A stretch of DNA of 21,519 nt, taken from contig BFEA01000058.1 of assembly GCA_003427395.1 (NCBI GenBank), positions 3,200,525-3,222,043 on the forward strand, read 5' to 3'. Source of the DNA: Chara braunii (Eukaryota; Streptophyta; Charophyceae; Charales; Characeae). The first letter of the stretch is position 1, and each line of letters starts with the position of its first letter. Position numbers and translations under genes: made by a program. Below the pieces are notes generated by a model, which saw only the letters and a list, made by a program, of their open reading frames with translations, was not told the DNA's origin and made no database searches. Shown in pieces: positions 1 to 7,846 of the stretch.

Positions 1-28
1 GTCTATGTGAGTCAGTCTATGTGAGTCA
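1..28. repeat. 2 x 14-bp tandem repeat
   Basis: The unit GTCTATGTGAGTCA occurs twice head to tail at the very start of the window. The array may extend beyond the left edge. Confidence 0.8.
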
Positions 29-1236
29 GTTCGTTATCAGACTTCCACTGCATAAATACTCATCCTATATTGGTTGATTCTTGGTTCTGCCCATACTCAT
101 TGGAGTATGTAACACATAGCCAGACCTTCGGAGCGCTGACCAGACTGCGGTCAACGCTGTCCGCTCTGACTCTCTGGGAGTAGCGGTCTGGGTTATCAGA
201 GTCTGATGCGTTGGAGCACGTGGCGCACAGCTGACCCTCCTCAGGGATAGGGTTCCAGTGGCGATGCAGCCATAGCTGCATCTTCTCGGAGGTTATCATC
301 GTCTGGAATTCACCTTCACCAGAGACTGTTGGCGCTGAGCTTCTTCCTCGTCATCTGAGTGGCGATTGGCTCTGGGAGCCTGTTTCATCTTGGCGCAGGC
401 CACTGAGCTGGATGTCAGGGTGGCGCTGAGTGTTACCTGGGGTTCTGATGCTATTTTTAGCTGTTCAGGGTGTGTGGGGTTGAGGCGCTACCCTTCCGAG
501 GGTAGTGCAACAGGGTTCTGAGGTTATTCAGTGAAACGATCGTCTGAGTTGAATAAACAGTTTTAATATTGTGTTTGACTTGTCATCTCTTCAATGGTTT
601 CTGGCTGTGATCTCTCGGTTGTCTTCTATGAATGATTGTTGGGACTTCTGTGGAGAGAATCCACTGTGTTGTGAATTCTGTCACTTCGCTCTTCTGAGTC
701 TTCCGCGTTCCTTTTGTTGGGTGGTGTGACACTCCACTACCTCTCCCCTTCCTTCTGTGCATGTATGGGCGTGTACGGGAGTTCCTGTGAGTGAGCGTTG
801 ACAAACTTTCAACGGACAATCATGTTCATAACACAAACGATAATGTTCCTCTTGATCAATATGGTGCTGAAATGATGCTCAGTCCTGCCATGCTTTAGAA
901 AGCCACACTGGCATGATTCACCCGCCATTACAATTAACATACATGGATAATGAAAGCTTAAGTAGGGTATAGAATGTGCCTGTAATCGCACATGCATACT
1001 AGTATGAAAGCTCAGGATGCCTTTGTGATGGCGCATCTTCAGTGAAGGGTCCCAGTTGCTCATAGCTCTTGGAGTCTTCTGCTTCAGCGACACCTCATTT
1101 TCCTAATAGTGACAGCAGCTTCCTCCTCACAACCCACTAACCCCTTCCTCACCATTTCCTCCTGTTACTTGTACAACCCGCTCAGAATCTTCAAGTTCAT
1201 TGCATTCCTACCCTCCTAGGCAGTGAGGACCCCGAG
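29..1236. other. Stretch without a recognisable gene
   Basis: Three modest minus-strand frames are open here (60-299, 583-819 and 809-1093), of 79, 78 and 94 codons. None shows a motif I recognise. The first contains a CATC motif after a Trp-rich start, which is too little to call a zinc finger. The plus strand of 300-500 is rich in variants of CTGAG and GGCGCTGAG, giving a weakly repetitive texture. I see no RNA gene or LTR end. Confidence 0.5.
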
Positions 1237-1595
1237 CTATAAGTGTCCACAAGGTGAGCATGGGGGTAACTGCCCCTTCTCTGTAGCCTCATCAAACAGC
1301 ACAACAGATTTGGCTGACTTGAGAAGTTCCTTTCTATCAAACCATCGGTCTTCAGTACTGGTTGGAACAGGAACTTCAGGAGATACAATCGGGGCATGTG
1401 CCCCACCGATCCTCGATACTCTCAACCTCGTACCCCTTCCCAGAAATAGGAGGACCGGATGTAGGGGGCCTGTCTAGGAAAGTATCCGATGGCATGAAAG
1501 GCAGTAACTTGGATGCATGAAAGACAGGATAGGTTCTGATCTTTGGGGGTGCAGCCAACACATAGGAAGGTCCAAAAGGATATCACAAACCTGCC
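1237..1595 (-). pseudogene. Chromovirus integrase C-terminus: GPY/F module and chromodomain remnant
   Basis: This is the 3' end of a Ty3/gypsy pol gene of the chromovirus type. On the minus strand from about 1595 the frame reads YPFGPSYVL (GPY/F-like), then PVFHASKLLPF, which matches the typical HPVFHVSxLKP block after integrase. It then reads GYEVESIEDRWG, matching the first strand of a chromodomain. After a frame change, EDRWFDRKELLKSA and VVLFDEA (about 1237-1350) fit the chromodomain core pattern (ST)WEPxxxLxxAxxxVxxF. In the family this domain directs integration through binding of modified histones. Frame changes and stops show the copy is dead. It continues from the integrase core at higher coordinates. 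The assignment rests on motif order, not on a search. Confidence 0.7.
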
Positions 1596-1615
1596 ATGGG
1601 CGTCAACTTTCTGGA

Positions 1616-1719
1616 GATACCCTGTTCATCTGATAGTTCAGATCTTTTCACCCAGACCCGGTGTCCTGGACAAATGGGGGAAGGCATGCAATGTTTACTA
1701 GCTGTTCAATCATTCTCTT
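1616..1719. repeat. 104-bp duplicated segment, copy 1 (left of adapter)
   Basis: This segment recurs almost exactly at 1782-1885, on the other side of the adapter at 1737-1772. The few differences are near 1684 (GGCATGC against AGCAAGC). It encodes, on the minus strand, the HRVWVKRSELSDEQG stretch of the chromovirus integrase C-terminal region, which a normal element has once. The duplication is therefore probably an assembly artefact tied to the adapter. Confidence 0.85.
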
Positions 1720-1736
1720 GTCAAGTCGATACCCTG

Positions 1737-1772
1737 GTCTCTTATACACATCTAGATGTGTATAAGAGACAG
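1737..1772. other. Nextera mate-pair junction adapter left in the assembly
   Basis: Positions 1737-1753 read GTCTCTTATACACATCT and 1754-1772 read AGATGTGTATAAGAGACAG. These are the two Tn5 mosaic ends of the Nextera mate-pair circularisation adapter, joined back to back (36 of 38 bases present). The same 18 bases flank it on both sides (1719-1736 and 1773-1790). Read on the plus strand within 1596-1799 it gives SYTHLDVYKRQ, a peptide known to contaminate protein databases. This is library sequence, not genome. Confidence 0.97.
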
Positions 1773-1781
1773 TGTCAAGTC

Positions 1782-1885
1782 GATACCCTGTTCATCTGAT
1801 AGTTCAGATCTTTTCACCCAGACCCGGTGTCCTGGACAAATGGGGGAAAGCAAGCAATGTTTACTAGCTGTTCAATCATTCTCTT
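1782..1885. repeat. 104-bp duplicated segment, copy 2 (right of adapter)
   Basis: Partner of 1616-1719. The 18 bases at 1773-1790 repeat those just left of the adapter (1719-1736), so the adapter sits between two overlapping reads of the same locus. Confidence 0.85.
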
Positions 1886-2002
1886 CTACGACTTGACATG
1901 TTAGTCCTCGCCTTCTCTAGATCCCGTTCGTAACTCTTGACATTCTGTTGTGCCGGGAGTTAATTTGGGCATAGCTTTATCAATGATGCGTTCATAGGCC
2001 AT
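1886..2002 (-). pseudogene. Integrase-to-GPY/F linker remnant
   Basis: On the minus strand this reads through stops as LPAQQNVKSYERDLEKARTN, resembling the helical stretch that follows the integrase catalytic core in Ty3/gypsy elements. It links the core at 2003-2530 with the GPY/F-chromodomain end. Confidence 0.5.
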
Positions 2003-2530
2003 CTAAGATCTACCCCAATGGAGCTTGTACGGCGTAAACCCAATGGAGCTCTGAACAGATGTGTCATACATAAGTTGAGCCTTGGATAGATATTTGCCCC
2101 AGTCATGTTGATCACATGTGATCACAGGTCGCAGCAACTGAAATAAGATCTGGTTTAGTACTTCAGCCCGTCCATTGGCTTTGAGACGCCTGCCAAAAGT
2201 CATGTCAAGTCCAGACTGGATATAGTCCTGACATAGTCCTGACATAGTCCTGACATAGTCCTGACAATAGGACCACTCATCGATGCAAACATGTGGGTCT
2301 CTGTCACTCACAATAGAGACAATACAGGTTTTGGTGCCCATGGACACACACACCTATCAGAGAACACAACTAATACAACTCTGATTAGAGGCACTCTCAA
2401 AGGGATAAACTCAGTATACTTAGAACAGCGATCAGTGAAAACCATCACCTGTCTCATTCCATGAGGGATGGTCTGGCCAAGGTCAGTAAAGTCAATTGAT
2501 ACTCACTCACCAACACCATCAGGGATGGAC
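2003..2530 (-). pseudogene. Ty3/gypsy integrase catalytic core, broken
   Basis: This is the DDE integrase domain that inserts the element's cDNA. About 2400-2530 reads VSIDFTDLGQTIPHGMRQ and then VFTDRCSKYTEFIPL, which matches the first catalytic Asp block and the VVDRFSK block. SDRDPH at about 2285-2305 is the second catalytic Asp. NGRAEVLNQ at about 2150-2180 holds the third catalytic residue (Glu) of the usual DGQTERVNQ. YDTSVQSSIGFTPYKLHWGR (about 2003-2070) is the conserved AYNxSxHSSxGxSPFELVYGR block. Several frame changes and stops intervene, and an 11-bp tandem repeat sits between the second Asp and the Glu. Only 2003-2353 is a continuous frame. Confidence 0.8.
2223..2266. repeat. 4 x 11-bp tandem repeat inside integrase
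   Basis: TAGTCCTGACA is repeated four times without a gap. The array lies between the SDRDPH and AEVLNQ blocks of the decayed integrase, where a normal element has unique sequence, so it arose after the element died. Replication slippage is the likely mechanism. Confidence 0.9.
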
Positions 2531-2544
2531 AAGGGTTTAAGAAG

Positions 2545-2740
2545 TCCCATAAGAGGTCGTCTGTGGACCTTCTTCCTTTGGCACATCTCACGTGTTTCTA
2601 AGTACTGGAGGACATCCTCTTTCATTTTACACTAGTACAATTGGTGGGTCAAGGTAGCATAGGTCTTCAGAAACCTAAAATGCCTGTGAGCATCATAACT
2701 CTGCAATAAGACAAGTTACAATCTTGCAGGCATTAGGAAT
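2545..2740 (-). pseudogene. Ty3/gypsy H2C2 zinc-finger remnant (integrase N-terminus)
   Basis: The minus strand reads LIAELYDAHRHFRFLKTYATL and then YKCKMKEDVLQYLETREMCQRKK. This matches the integrase N-terminal finger pattern, in which a His pair (HDxxxxGHFGxxKT) is followed by CxxCQRxK. The first Cys of the pair appears as Arg (TREMCQ), so the finger would not bind metal normally. It lies in the expected order, between the RNase H tail and the integrase core. Confidence 0.65.
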
Positions 2741-2869
2741 GTACAAACGTTCCTACCCCTTGCTGATGGTGAACAGCAAGCCTGAAGTCCAGGCATAGCC
2801 TAGCTCAGAATTGGGGTCCATTTGCAGATTCCTAACGATAGGGCCCCCTGACTCCTGAGGCAACGCATC
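2741..2869 (-). pseudogene. Spacer of the chromovirus pol relic
   Basis: This segment joins the RNase H tail and the zinc finger. No clear motif is visible. Confidence 0.35.
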
Positions 2870-3003
2870 TGCAATGGCATGCCCTCAGGTCTACAAGAAA
2901 GTGCATCAGCCACTCTATTATAAAAACTCTTCTTGTGTTTCAGTTCAAAGTCAAATTCATCAATGGACTGAATTTATCTTCGCAGATTGTCATTCAGCTC
3001 CCC
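2870..3003 (-). pseudogene. RNase H C-terminal remnant of chromovirus pol
   Basis: The minus strand reads IQSIDEFDFELKHKKSFYNRVADALSCRPEG, shown here only as the recognised block: FDFELKH and VADALSCRP correspond to FDFEIxH and VADALSRRP, the end of the Ty3/gypsy RNase H domain including the conserved Asp of VADALS. Most of the upstream RNase H domain is missing and the repeat cluster at 3005-3215 occupies its place. Confidence 0.75.
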
Positions 3004-3004
3004 C

Positions 3005-3064
3005 TACAATCTTCCCCCGAACATAACGCATATGTACAATCTTCCCCCGAACATAACGCATATG
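3005..3064. repeat. 2 x 30-bp perfect tandem repeat
   Basis: TACAATCTTCCCCCGAACAT followed by AACGCATATG forms a 30-base unit present at 3005-3034 and again at 3035-3064 without a mismatch. Confidence 0.95.
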
Positions 3065-3210
3065 TGTTGAAAACTTAAAATTCTTGAAGGGAACCCATAT
3101 GCGTTATATTCCAAAATCAAGGTTGTTCCAATAGAACACATGCGTTGTATTCGAATAGAAAGCAACCTATGTGTTGTAATCGTTTACAAGTTACAACACA
3201 TGTGCGTTCT
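3021..3210. repeat. Cluster of degenerate palindromic AACRCATATGYGTT motifs
   Basis: Variants of a near-palindrome (AACGCATATGTG, CCATATGCGTTATATT, CACATGCGTTGTATT, CTATGTGTTGTAAT, CAACACATGTGCGTT) recur six times in about 190 bases, in alternating orientation, with AT-rich spacers. They lie between RT and RNase H remnants. No function is known. Confidence 0.7.
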
Positions 3211-3790
3211 GTTCAAGGGAAGACAGTTGGTTTTCCTCCACTGCGAAGTACAATGATCAGAATAAATTTTCCATTATCTTCCCAGCGAGAAGTGTTTCTG
3301 TTGTTAGAGGGCACGTACAAAGACATGCACTTCTTTCTCATGAGTAGAAGCCTGAACTTTTGAGGCTTCAAGGGATAGGCCATCTGTAGAAAATACATGG
3401 CCCAAGTACAAAACAGAAGAGGCACCAAGAGATGACTTTTCCTTCATTAATTTTGTATTTGTGTGCTCGCAAAACTTGCAGGATCTGCATGAGATGATCA
3501 GCCTTTGACAATTTCGCTGACCATCAGGATGTCATCTGGGTAAACAACAACAAAGCGATTAAGAAATGGTCTGAAAATTTTGTTCATTTTTGTATTGAAG
3601 GTACCAGGTGCACTGCACATTCCAAAAGTCATAACCGAATATTCACAAGTGTCATATCTGGTTTGAATGCAGTCTTATGGACATCCTGCTCAGCCATCAG
3701 GTCGATTTTGTTGACGACTTTGTAGCCTTGCACCATGACTAAGACGTCAGTGATCTCAAGAGGGGCTTTAAGCTCTTCCTAGTGATCTTG
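3211..3790 (-). pseudogene. Ty3/gypsy reverse transcriptase, broken
   Basis: This is the RNA-directed DNA polymerase of the chromovirus. From about 3785 downward the minus strand reads GYKVVNKIDLMAEQDVHKTAF, holding the first catalytic Asp (KIDL) and the conserved KTAF. After a frameshift it reads YSVMTFGMCSAPGTFNTKMN (usual VMPFGLxNAPATFQ), then PFLNRFVVVYPDDILMVS. The active-site box is YPDD where functional relatives have YLDD or YVDD. LQVLRAHKYKIN and, in another frame, VLYLGHVFSTDGLSLEAS follow, matching the end of the RT palm/thumb. At least three frame changes occur. At its 5' side it abuts the minus-strand LINE relic. Confidence 0.85.
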
Positions 3791-4489
3791 TTTTTCCCTT
3801 TAAGACAAAGAGGACTGGTGCCCTATGCTCAGATGTGCTTGCCCCATACTCATATTGAGACGGAGAGTTTACGCTTGTGTTGGTGGGTCTATGATTCCTA
3901 TGCCTCCCCTCTTTTTCGGTTGTATGATTGTTTCCCATGCCACCCGACTGATCATGTTGGCCCGCACATCGTCCCCCCGTCATAAGAAGCCTGCGACCTT
4001 TGCTTTGAGAGCTGATAGGCAGCTTTGCTTAATGGCCATAGCAGCCACTTATACTACCACGTGGCAAATATGACATTGTTGATAGCCAGTGCACGGCCGA
4101 AAATCGAAGTGTGCTTGTTCTGCCAGTCATCGTTGGTCGGGGGATGCCCCAGGACTGTCATGGCAACACCTAGAATGCAGACCCGTGCCTCCAAAGGAAG
4201 CCACGATATCCTGGGGGAGTCTGGCGGTCGTCCCCCTTGGTGGTGGATCCACCATCCCTAGGTTTTGCTCCCCCAATTCACACCATATCAGATACGCGAG
4301 TGAACCTATCCATTAGTCTCTCGATTTCTTCCATGTTCCTTTGTGTGGCATAGACCATGATGGTGAGGTCATCCGCAAACAAGGAGCACACCGGGATGGC
4401 CTCATCAAAGATCCAAGCAATCCCAACTCTAGCAATGTCTTTGTTGGTTCAGAGGTTCGCGGACAGGGCTTCCAAGATTACAAGAAAGA

Positions 4490-4592
4490 CGAAGGGTGCA
4501 ACGGGGTCGCCTTAGCGGACCGATCAAATCGATCGTGCCAGGAAGCCGTGTAGAGAAAGGGTGCAATGGAGTCGCCTTAACGGTCCGATCTC
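4490..4592. repeat. Imperfect ~35-bp duplication inside the LINE RT
   Basis: GAAGGGTGCAACGGGGTCGC at 4490 and GAAAGGGTGCAATGGAGTCGC near 4555 begin two diverged copies of the same ~35-base stretch. On the minus strand both encode versions of the QGDPxAPF turn of the RT, which occurs once in a normal LINE. Confidence 0.75.
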
Positions 4593-4822
4593 TCAAGTTG
4601 AATTGGTGGTGCCAGGGATCCATTTATCTACACCCTAGTAGTAACATTGTGGTGGAGAATGTGCACCCATCTACAAAAAGTCAGTCCAAAGTTCATTTTC
4701 TCCAAGCACTTATCTAGAAAAAGCCAGTCAACATGATCATAAGCTTTTTCAAGGTCAATAATTGGATCTGCCTCGGTTGCATGAATCCAATCTGGGACGG
4801 GTGGATCATATCCTCCAGGACA

Positions 4823-4902
4823 AGAATCATTCTATTTGCCAGGGCTTTAGCAAACATCTTGTAGAATCATTCTATTTGCCAGGGCTTCAGCAAACATCTT
4901 GT
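4823..4902. repeat. 2 x 40-bp tandem duplication inside the LINE RT
   Basis: Forty bases starting AGAATCATTCTATTTGCC occur at 4823-4862 and 4863-4902 with a single T/C difference. The segment encodes the FAEALANRM block on the minus strand, so the duplication breaks the frame. Confidence 0.95.
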
Positions 4903-5320
4903 AGTTGACCGTAAGGAAAGTGATAGGACGGTAGTTCAGGATATTAAAATTGTCCCCCTTTTTATATAGGAGGGCTAGTATTCCCTGGCCCACCAGCTCT
5001 CCCATACTGCTTGTGCTCCAAACCTCGTTATAGTACTCCATGAGATCCGTGCTCATACTATCCCACATTGTCTCCCATAATTCCTTGGGGAGTCCATCCA
5101 AGCCGGGGGTTTTCTCCTCGTCCATTTACAAGAGAGCCATCCATATTTCGCCTTTGGTTAAAGGTGCCTCCACACATTCTCGTTGTTCCGGGGATCCGCT
5201 CAGGGCCTGGAGGAATTCCTCAATCTGACGCAGCCGGTTGTCCTTGCTACTTGGTGGGTTGCGGGATGCAAACAGGTCTGAGAAAAAACAACGGGCCGTT
5301 TTGACGCAACCTGTCATTGT

Positions 5321-5459
5321 GATTCCACCGATACTGAGCCTGTTCTACCAGTTGAAATTTACATTTTGGATCATCTGTGTATGCTGCACCGACTGTTGCG
5401 GGTCTGGTTGCTTGTGTTATACTCTTGTTGAGGTTGCTGTAGTTGTTGGAGGGTTGAGG
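5321..5459. other. Unassigned stretch upstream of the LINE relic
   Basis: A minus-strand frame covers 5247-5498 (83 codons), with a Gln/Asn-rich part and a KCKFQLVEQAQYRWNHND segment. It may be more of the LINE linker, but I see no diagnostic motif. Confidence 0.3.
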
Positions 5460-5912
5460 CTCGGCCTCAGAAGTAGGTCCGAGGCCAGGTATGTCCAAAG
5501 TGAAGAATTTTCAGGTAGAACATGGCAAGATATGAAACAAAAACAAAAACAAAGATTAAAAAAAAAAAAAACAACAACAAATGACTCGTCTGCCAGCTAT
5601 GTGTCTAGGCCCTCAGACCTCACCACATGTCCAAAGCATGTTCAACTAGAACATGGGAAGATGCGGGAAACCAGAAATAAAGAGAAGATGTCAAATCCGC
5701 CTGCTGTGAATCAAGGCCCTGAGGTCCTCACACGATGGTCAAGGTAGGATGAAACTTCAGCCAGAACATGGGAAGATTACTCCACGATGCTATCCTTAGC
5801 TCTTTTGTCTCCTGGGCATGTGGTGAGTAGTAGATGGGGGCTGTTGGGTGCTGGTATGAGGGTCAAATGTGCACAATGAGAATGAATATCTCACTAAAAA
5901 TTGGGAAGATAC
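5460..5912. repeat. Degenerate satellite, ~115-133-bp period, about four units
   Basis: The motif AGAACATGGSAAGAT occurs at 5517-5531, 5648-5662 and 5763-5777, with a weaker relative (AAAAATTGGGAAGAT) ending at 5910. Each is preceded by a GAGGCC/GGCCCTSAG block and a GGTCCTCA-like stretch. Spacings are 131, 115 and about 133 bases. A poly-A/CAA tract (5538-5580) lies inside the first interval. The units have diverged by substitutions and indels. Confidence 0.6.
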
Positions 5913-5999
5913 ACCACCATATTTTCGCCTTTTGCACACGTGCAGAGTAATGCACTGAGGCCTGCAATCGGGCAGCTATGTACTTAGCTTCGAGAATAT

Positions 6000-6314
6000 G
6001 CGGACACGCCCTGCGAACACGCAATAAGAAAAACACACAGATGCACCCTACGAGCCCCACGAATGGGACGAAGACACCCTACGAGCGCCGCACGCATGGC
6101 ATGGGACCAAGGGCCTTGCGCCACGGAAAGAAAAAGATACACACGCACCCGCCCCGCAAAAAGATAAAGCTACAGTTGCACCCGCCCCACAAAAATAAAA
6201 AGGTATAGATGCACCCGCCCTGCAAAAGAAAATGACACAGAAGAGCCCACCACACGAAAAGAAAAAGATAAAGACGCGCCCCCCGCACGATATGAAAAAG
6301 ACACAAAAGCGGTG
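6000..6314. repeat. Degenerate ~35-bp minisatellite
   Basis: An A-rich half (AAAAAGATA, CACACG) alternates with a C-rich half (CACCCGCCCCGC or CACCCTACGAGC) about nine times. The clearest units lie between 6129 and 6300. Long open frames here (for example 6079-6372 minus) are by-products of the repeat. Confidence 0.7.
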
Positions 6315-6354
6315 TCGAGGCAGAAACCCTGAGATCGAGGCAGAAACCCTGCGA
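6315..6354. repeat. 2 x 20-bp tandem repeat
   Basis: TCGAGGCAGAAACCCTGAGA is followed at once by TCGAGGCAGAAACCCTGCGA, differing only near the end. Confidence 0.9.
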
Positions 6355-6661
6355 AGGGTATCTGCCCGGCATTTTTAAATGTCGGATGATGTCCGACTGT
6401 TGGTTTGATTTCGTTTGAATGATTTGACTTGATGAGATTGGGTTACCTGACGACGTTAGTTTGGACCGACCCTATGACACGAACAATTTTTGAGCCCAAG
6501 TTTAACACTGCGACGCCCGAAAATTTTAGAAAGGACCACCGGCATGACCGGTAGCATGCCATACTTGGCAAGGCCGCAGAGGCAGGCGGCCATTTGAAAT
6601 ACTAAACCTAGATTTATTTTTCTAAAAATCTTGACAGCCGCGCAATTCTGGGCTTATATGC
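6355..6661. other. Stretch with no visible feature
   Basis: About 300 bases of mixed composition with several local TGACTTGATGAG-like AT-rich runs. I see no reading frame, RNA fold or repeat worth naming. Confidence 0.5.
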
Positions 6662-6815
6662 AAAAAAAAAGGGGGGAGGCGACGTATGCATGGCTGTGGT
6701 GCAAAAGGGCGTACGGGTTAGTAATTACATGTTTCTAAGAATTGCCCTCACTGGGGCTTGAACTCGCATCGAGGTGGTAAAGGGCCAGTCTCCCTCCCCA
6801 CGGCTGACCTGAGGG
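6662..6815 (-). mobile_element. tRNA-derived SINE-like element
   Basis: On the minus strand, a tRNA-like head (6745-6815, described separately) is followed by about 75 bases of body ending in a C6T9 run at 6662-6676. That is the layout of Au-type plant SINEs: tRNA-related promoter, short body, short T tail. I cannot confirm a family name, and no clear target-site duplication is visible. Confidence 0.45.
6745..6815 (-). tRNA. tRNA-like sequence, degenerate (anticodon position CTT); pseudogene or SINE head
   Basis: The 71-nt minus-strand sequence begins CCCTCA and ends TGAGGG, a six-pair acceptor-like stem. An A-box-like stretch CAGGTCAGCCGTGG follows the 5' end and a B-box-like GAGTTCAAGCC lies near the 3' end, with TTCAAGC exactly at T-loop positions 54-60. 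Positions 34-36 read CTT, which would be a lysine anticodon. The T-stem pairs at only two of five positions, the anticodon stem is imperfect and position 33 is C rather than T. It is therefore unlikely to be a working tRNA. Confidence 0.45.
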
Positions 6816-7510
6816 TGGAAGGCCTGCCTGAAAAAGGGTCAGGAGTGCGGCAGGGTGCGGTCAGCAGCCTTAGGACATGCTTGGTGGTGCGTGTGGTGGA
6901 CTCTGTTGTGTGCCACTTGTGAATGAGCTGGGACGCACGTGTCAGACTTTTTATTTTTCTGAGGCCACGTGACGCAATGCGCAGGCCAGCACGACCCATT
7001 GTGACACAAGCAAACAACGTAGTGACCATCGGGAATCAAGACATTCGCGGTTTCAACATTCGGGACCGCCTTCATTTTTTTTGGAGTACACAAAGCAAGC
7101 GTTTTCCAGGACAGAAACCATTCTTCACCATGACTAGTGACGTGGGACCATATGGGACTACTTGGGACCAGTTGGGGCCGGTGCAAGGCTGGTGAATGTT
7201 TTTTCAACGTGTGTGGCTCGTCGTCTTCCCGTCCAAATGGGAGCTGGATAGAGGCCATTGGTTGGCCTGTAACTTACCTTGAGTGAAGTTTTTATTCGGC
7301 GGCAATTATATTTTATGCTTGGCTTCTTGATTCAGCCAAGGCACATTTAGCACCACTTCACTCGAGGTCAGTTGGTGAATCGGTTCCCCTTCACACCTGT
7401 GTAACCCCACACTTTGTTCAACCCTGCTTTTCATTGGAAATTCAAACGGAAAAGGTGGGGTAGAGGATATCTGGTCATGCATGTGAAGAATGGGGATCTG
7501 ACGGGAGTAT
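6816..7510. other. Stretch without a recognisable gene
   Basis: Overlapping short frames on both strands (6748-7029 and 6839-7258 minus, 6923-7195 plus) look like chance frames in a GC-rich segment. A purine/pyrimidine-neutral sequence around 7140-7200 contains repeated GGGACYA triplets (TGGGACCATATGGGACTACTT). No RNA gene or transposon end is visible. Confidence 0.45.
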
Positions 7511-7712
7511 GGATTGCTGGATTGTTGGACTTGTCGATTGTTTTTGAATGTGCAGGTACGTAGAAGGATGCTTGCAAAGGAGATTGATTGTGCCTGCTGA
7601 GGACTGGTGTAGGATTGCTGGATTGTTGGACTTGTCGATTGTCTTTGAATGTGCAGGTAGGTAGAAGGATGCTTGCAAAGGAGATTGATTGTGCCTGTTG
7701 AGGACTGGTGAA
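7511..7712. repeat. 2 x 101-bp tandem duplication
   Basis: The unit beginning GGATTGCTGGATTGTTGGAC occurs at 7511-7611 and 7612-7712 with only about three mismatches, so the duplication is young. Frames across it (7431-7817 minus) simply repeat a 34-residue block out of phase and are not taken as a gene. Confidence 0.95.
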
Positions 7713-7846
7713 AAGGATTGCCATTTCTCTACCTATGACTTGCCTGCTTGTCAAAATGACTTTTGTTTTGAAAAGGGTTAATTCAGTGGGCGTCGTAAAA
7801 AAAGGAATTTGACTCAAACAAAGAAGACAAAACTAAATGGATTAAA

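Larger units (their letters stand above)
3790..5320 (-). pseudogene. L1-like LINE ORF2 relic (RT and post-RT region)
   Basis: This is a non-LTR retrotransposon fragment on the minus strand, read from high to low coordinates. It starts with CFFSDLFASR and EAPLTKGEIWMALL (5126-5317). Next come EEKTPGLDGLPKELWE, LLYKKGD, NYRPITFL and FAEALANRM (4847-5125), the N-terminal RT block. IIDLEKAYDHVDW (about 4730-4770) is motif A. GDPVAPF (about 4500) is the turn before the palm, and CSLFADDLTIMV (about 4340-4390) is the catalytic motif C. RALAINNVIFATWWY (about 4040-4090) and VAWETIIQPKKRGGIGIIDP (about 3890-3960) are post-RT blocks shared with the plus-strand LINE at 11784-15636. Several stops, frameshifts and two internal duplications mark it as dead. 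It is clearly diverged from the plus-strand copy. Confidence 0.85.

Noticed and set aside
1741-1772. Perfect inverted repeat that could be read as a transposon hairpin
   Set aside because: It is the Nextera junction adapter, base for base, so it is library sequence.
1596-1799. 67-codon plus-strand frame
   Set aside because: It runs through the adapter and antisense chromovirus sequence.
2999-3215. CRISPR-like array
   Set aside because: Units vary in sequence, orientation and spacing, and the neighbouring DNA is a eukaryotic retroelement.
6315-6354. AAACCCT words as telomere-type repeat
   Set aside because: Only two occurrences, inside a 20-bp unit, not a TTTAGGG array.
6079-6372. 97-codon minus-strand frame with hydrophobic repeats (FLFLWGG)
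   Set aside because: It is a reading of the A-rich/C-rich minisatellite; no real membrane protein is indicated.
7431-7817. 128-codon minus-strand frame
   Set aside because: It consists mainly of the 101-bp duplication and has no motif.
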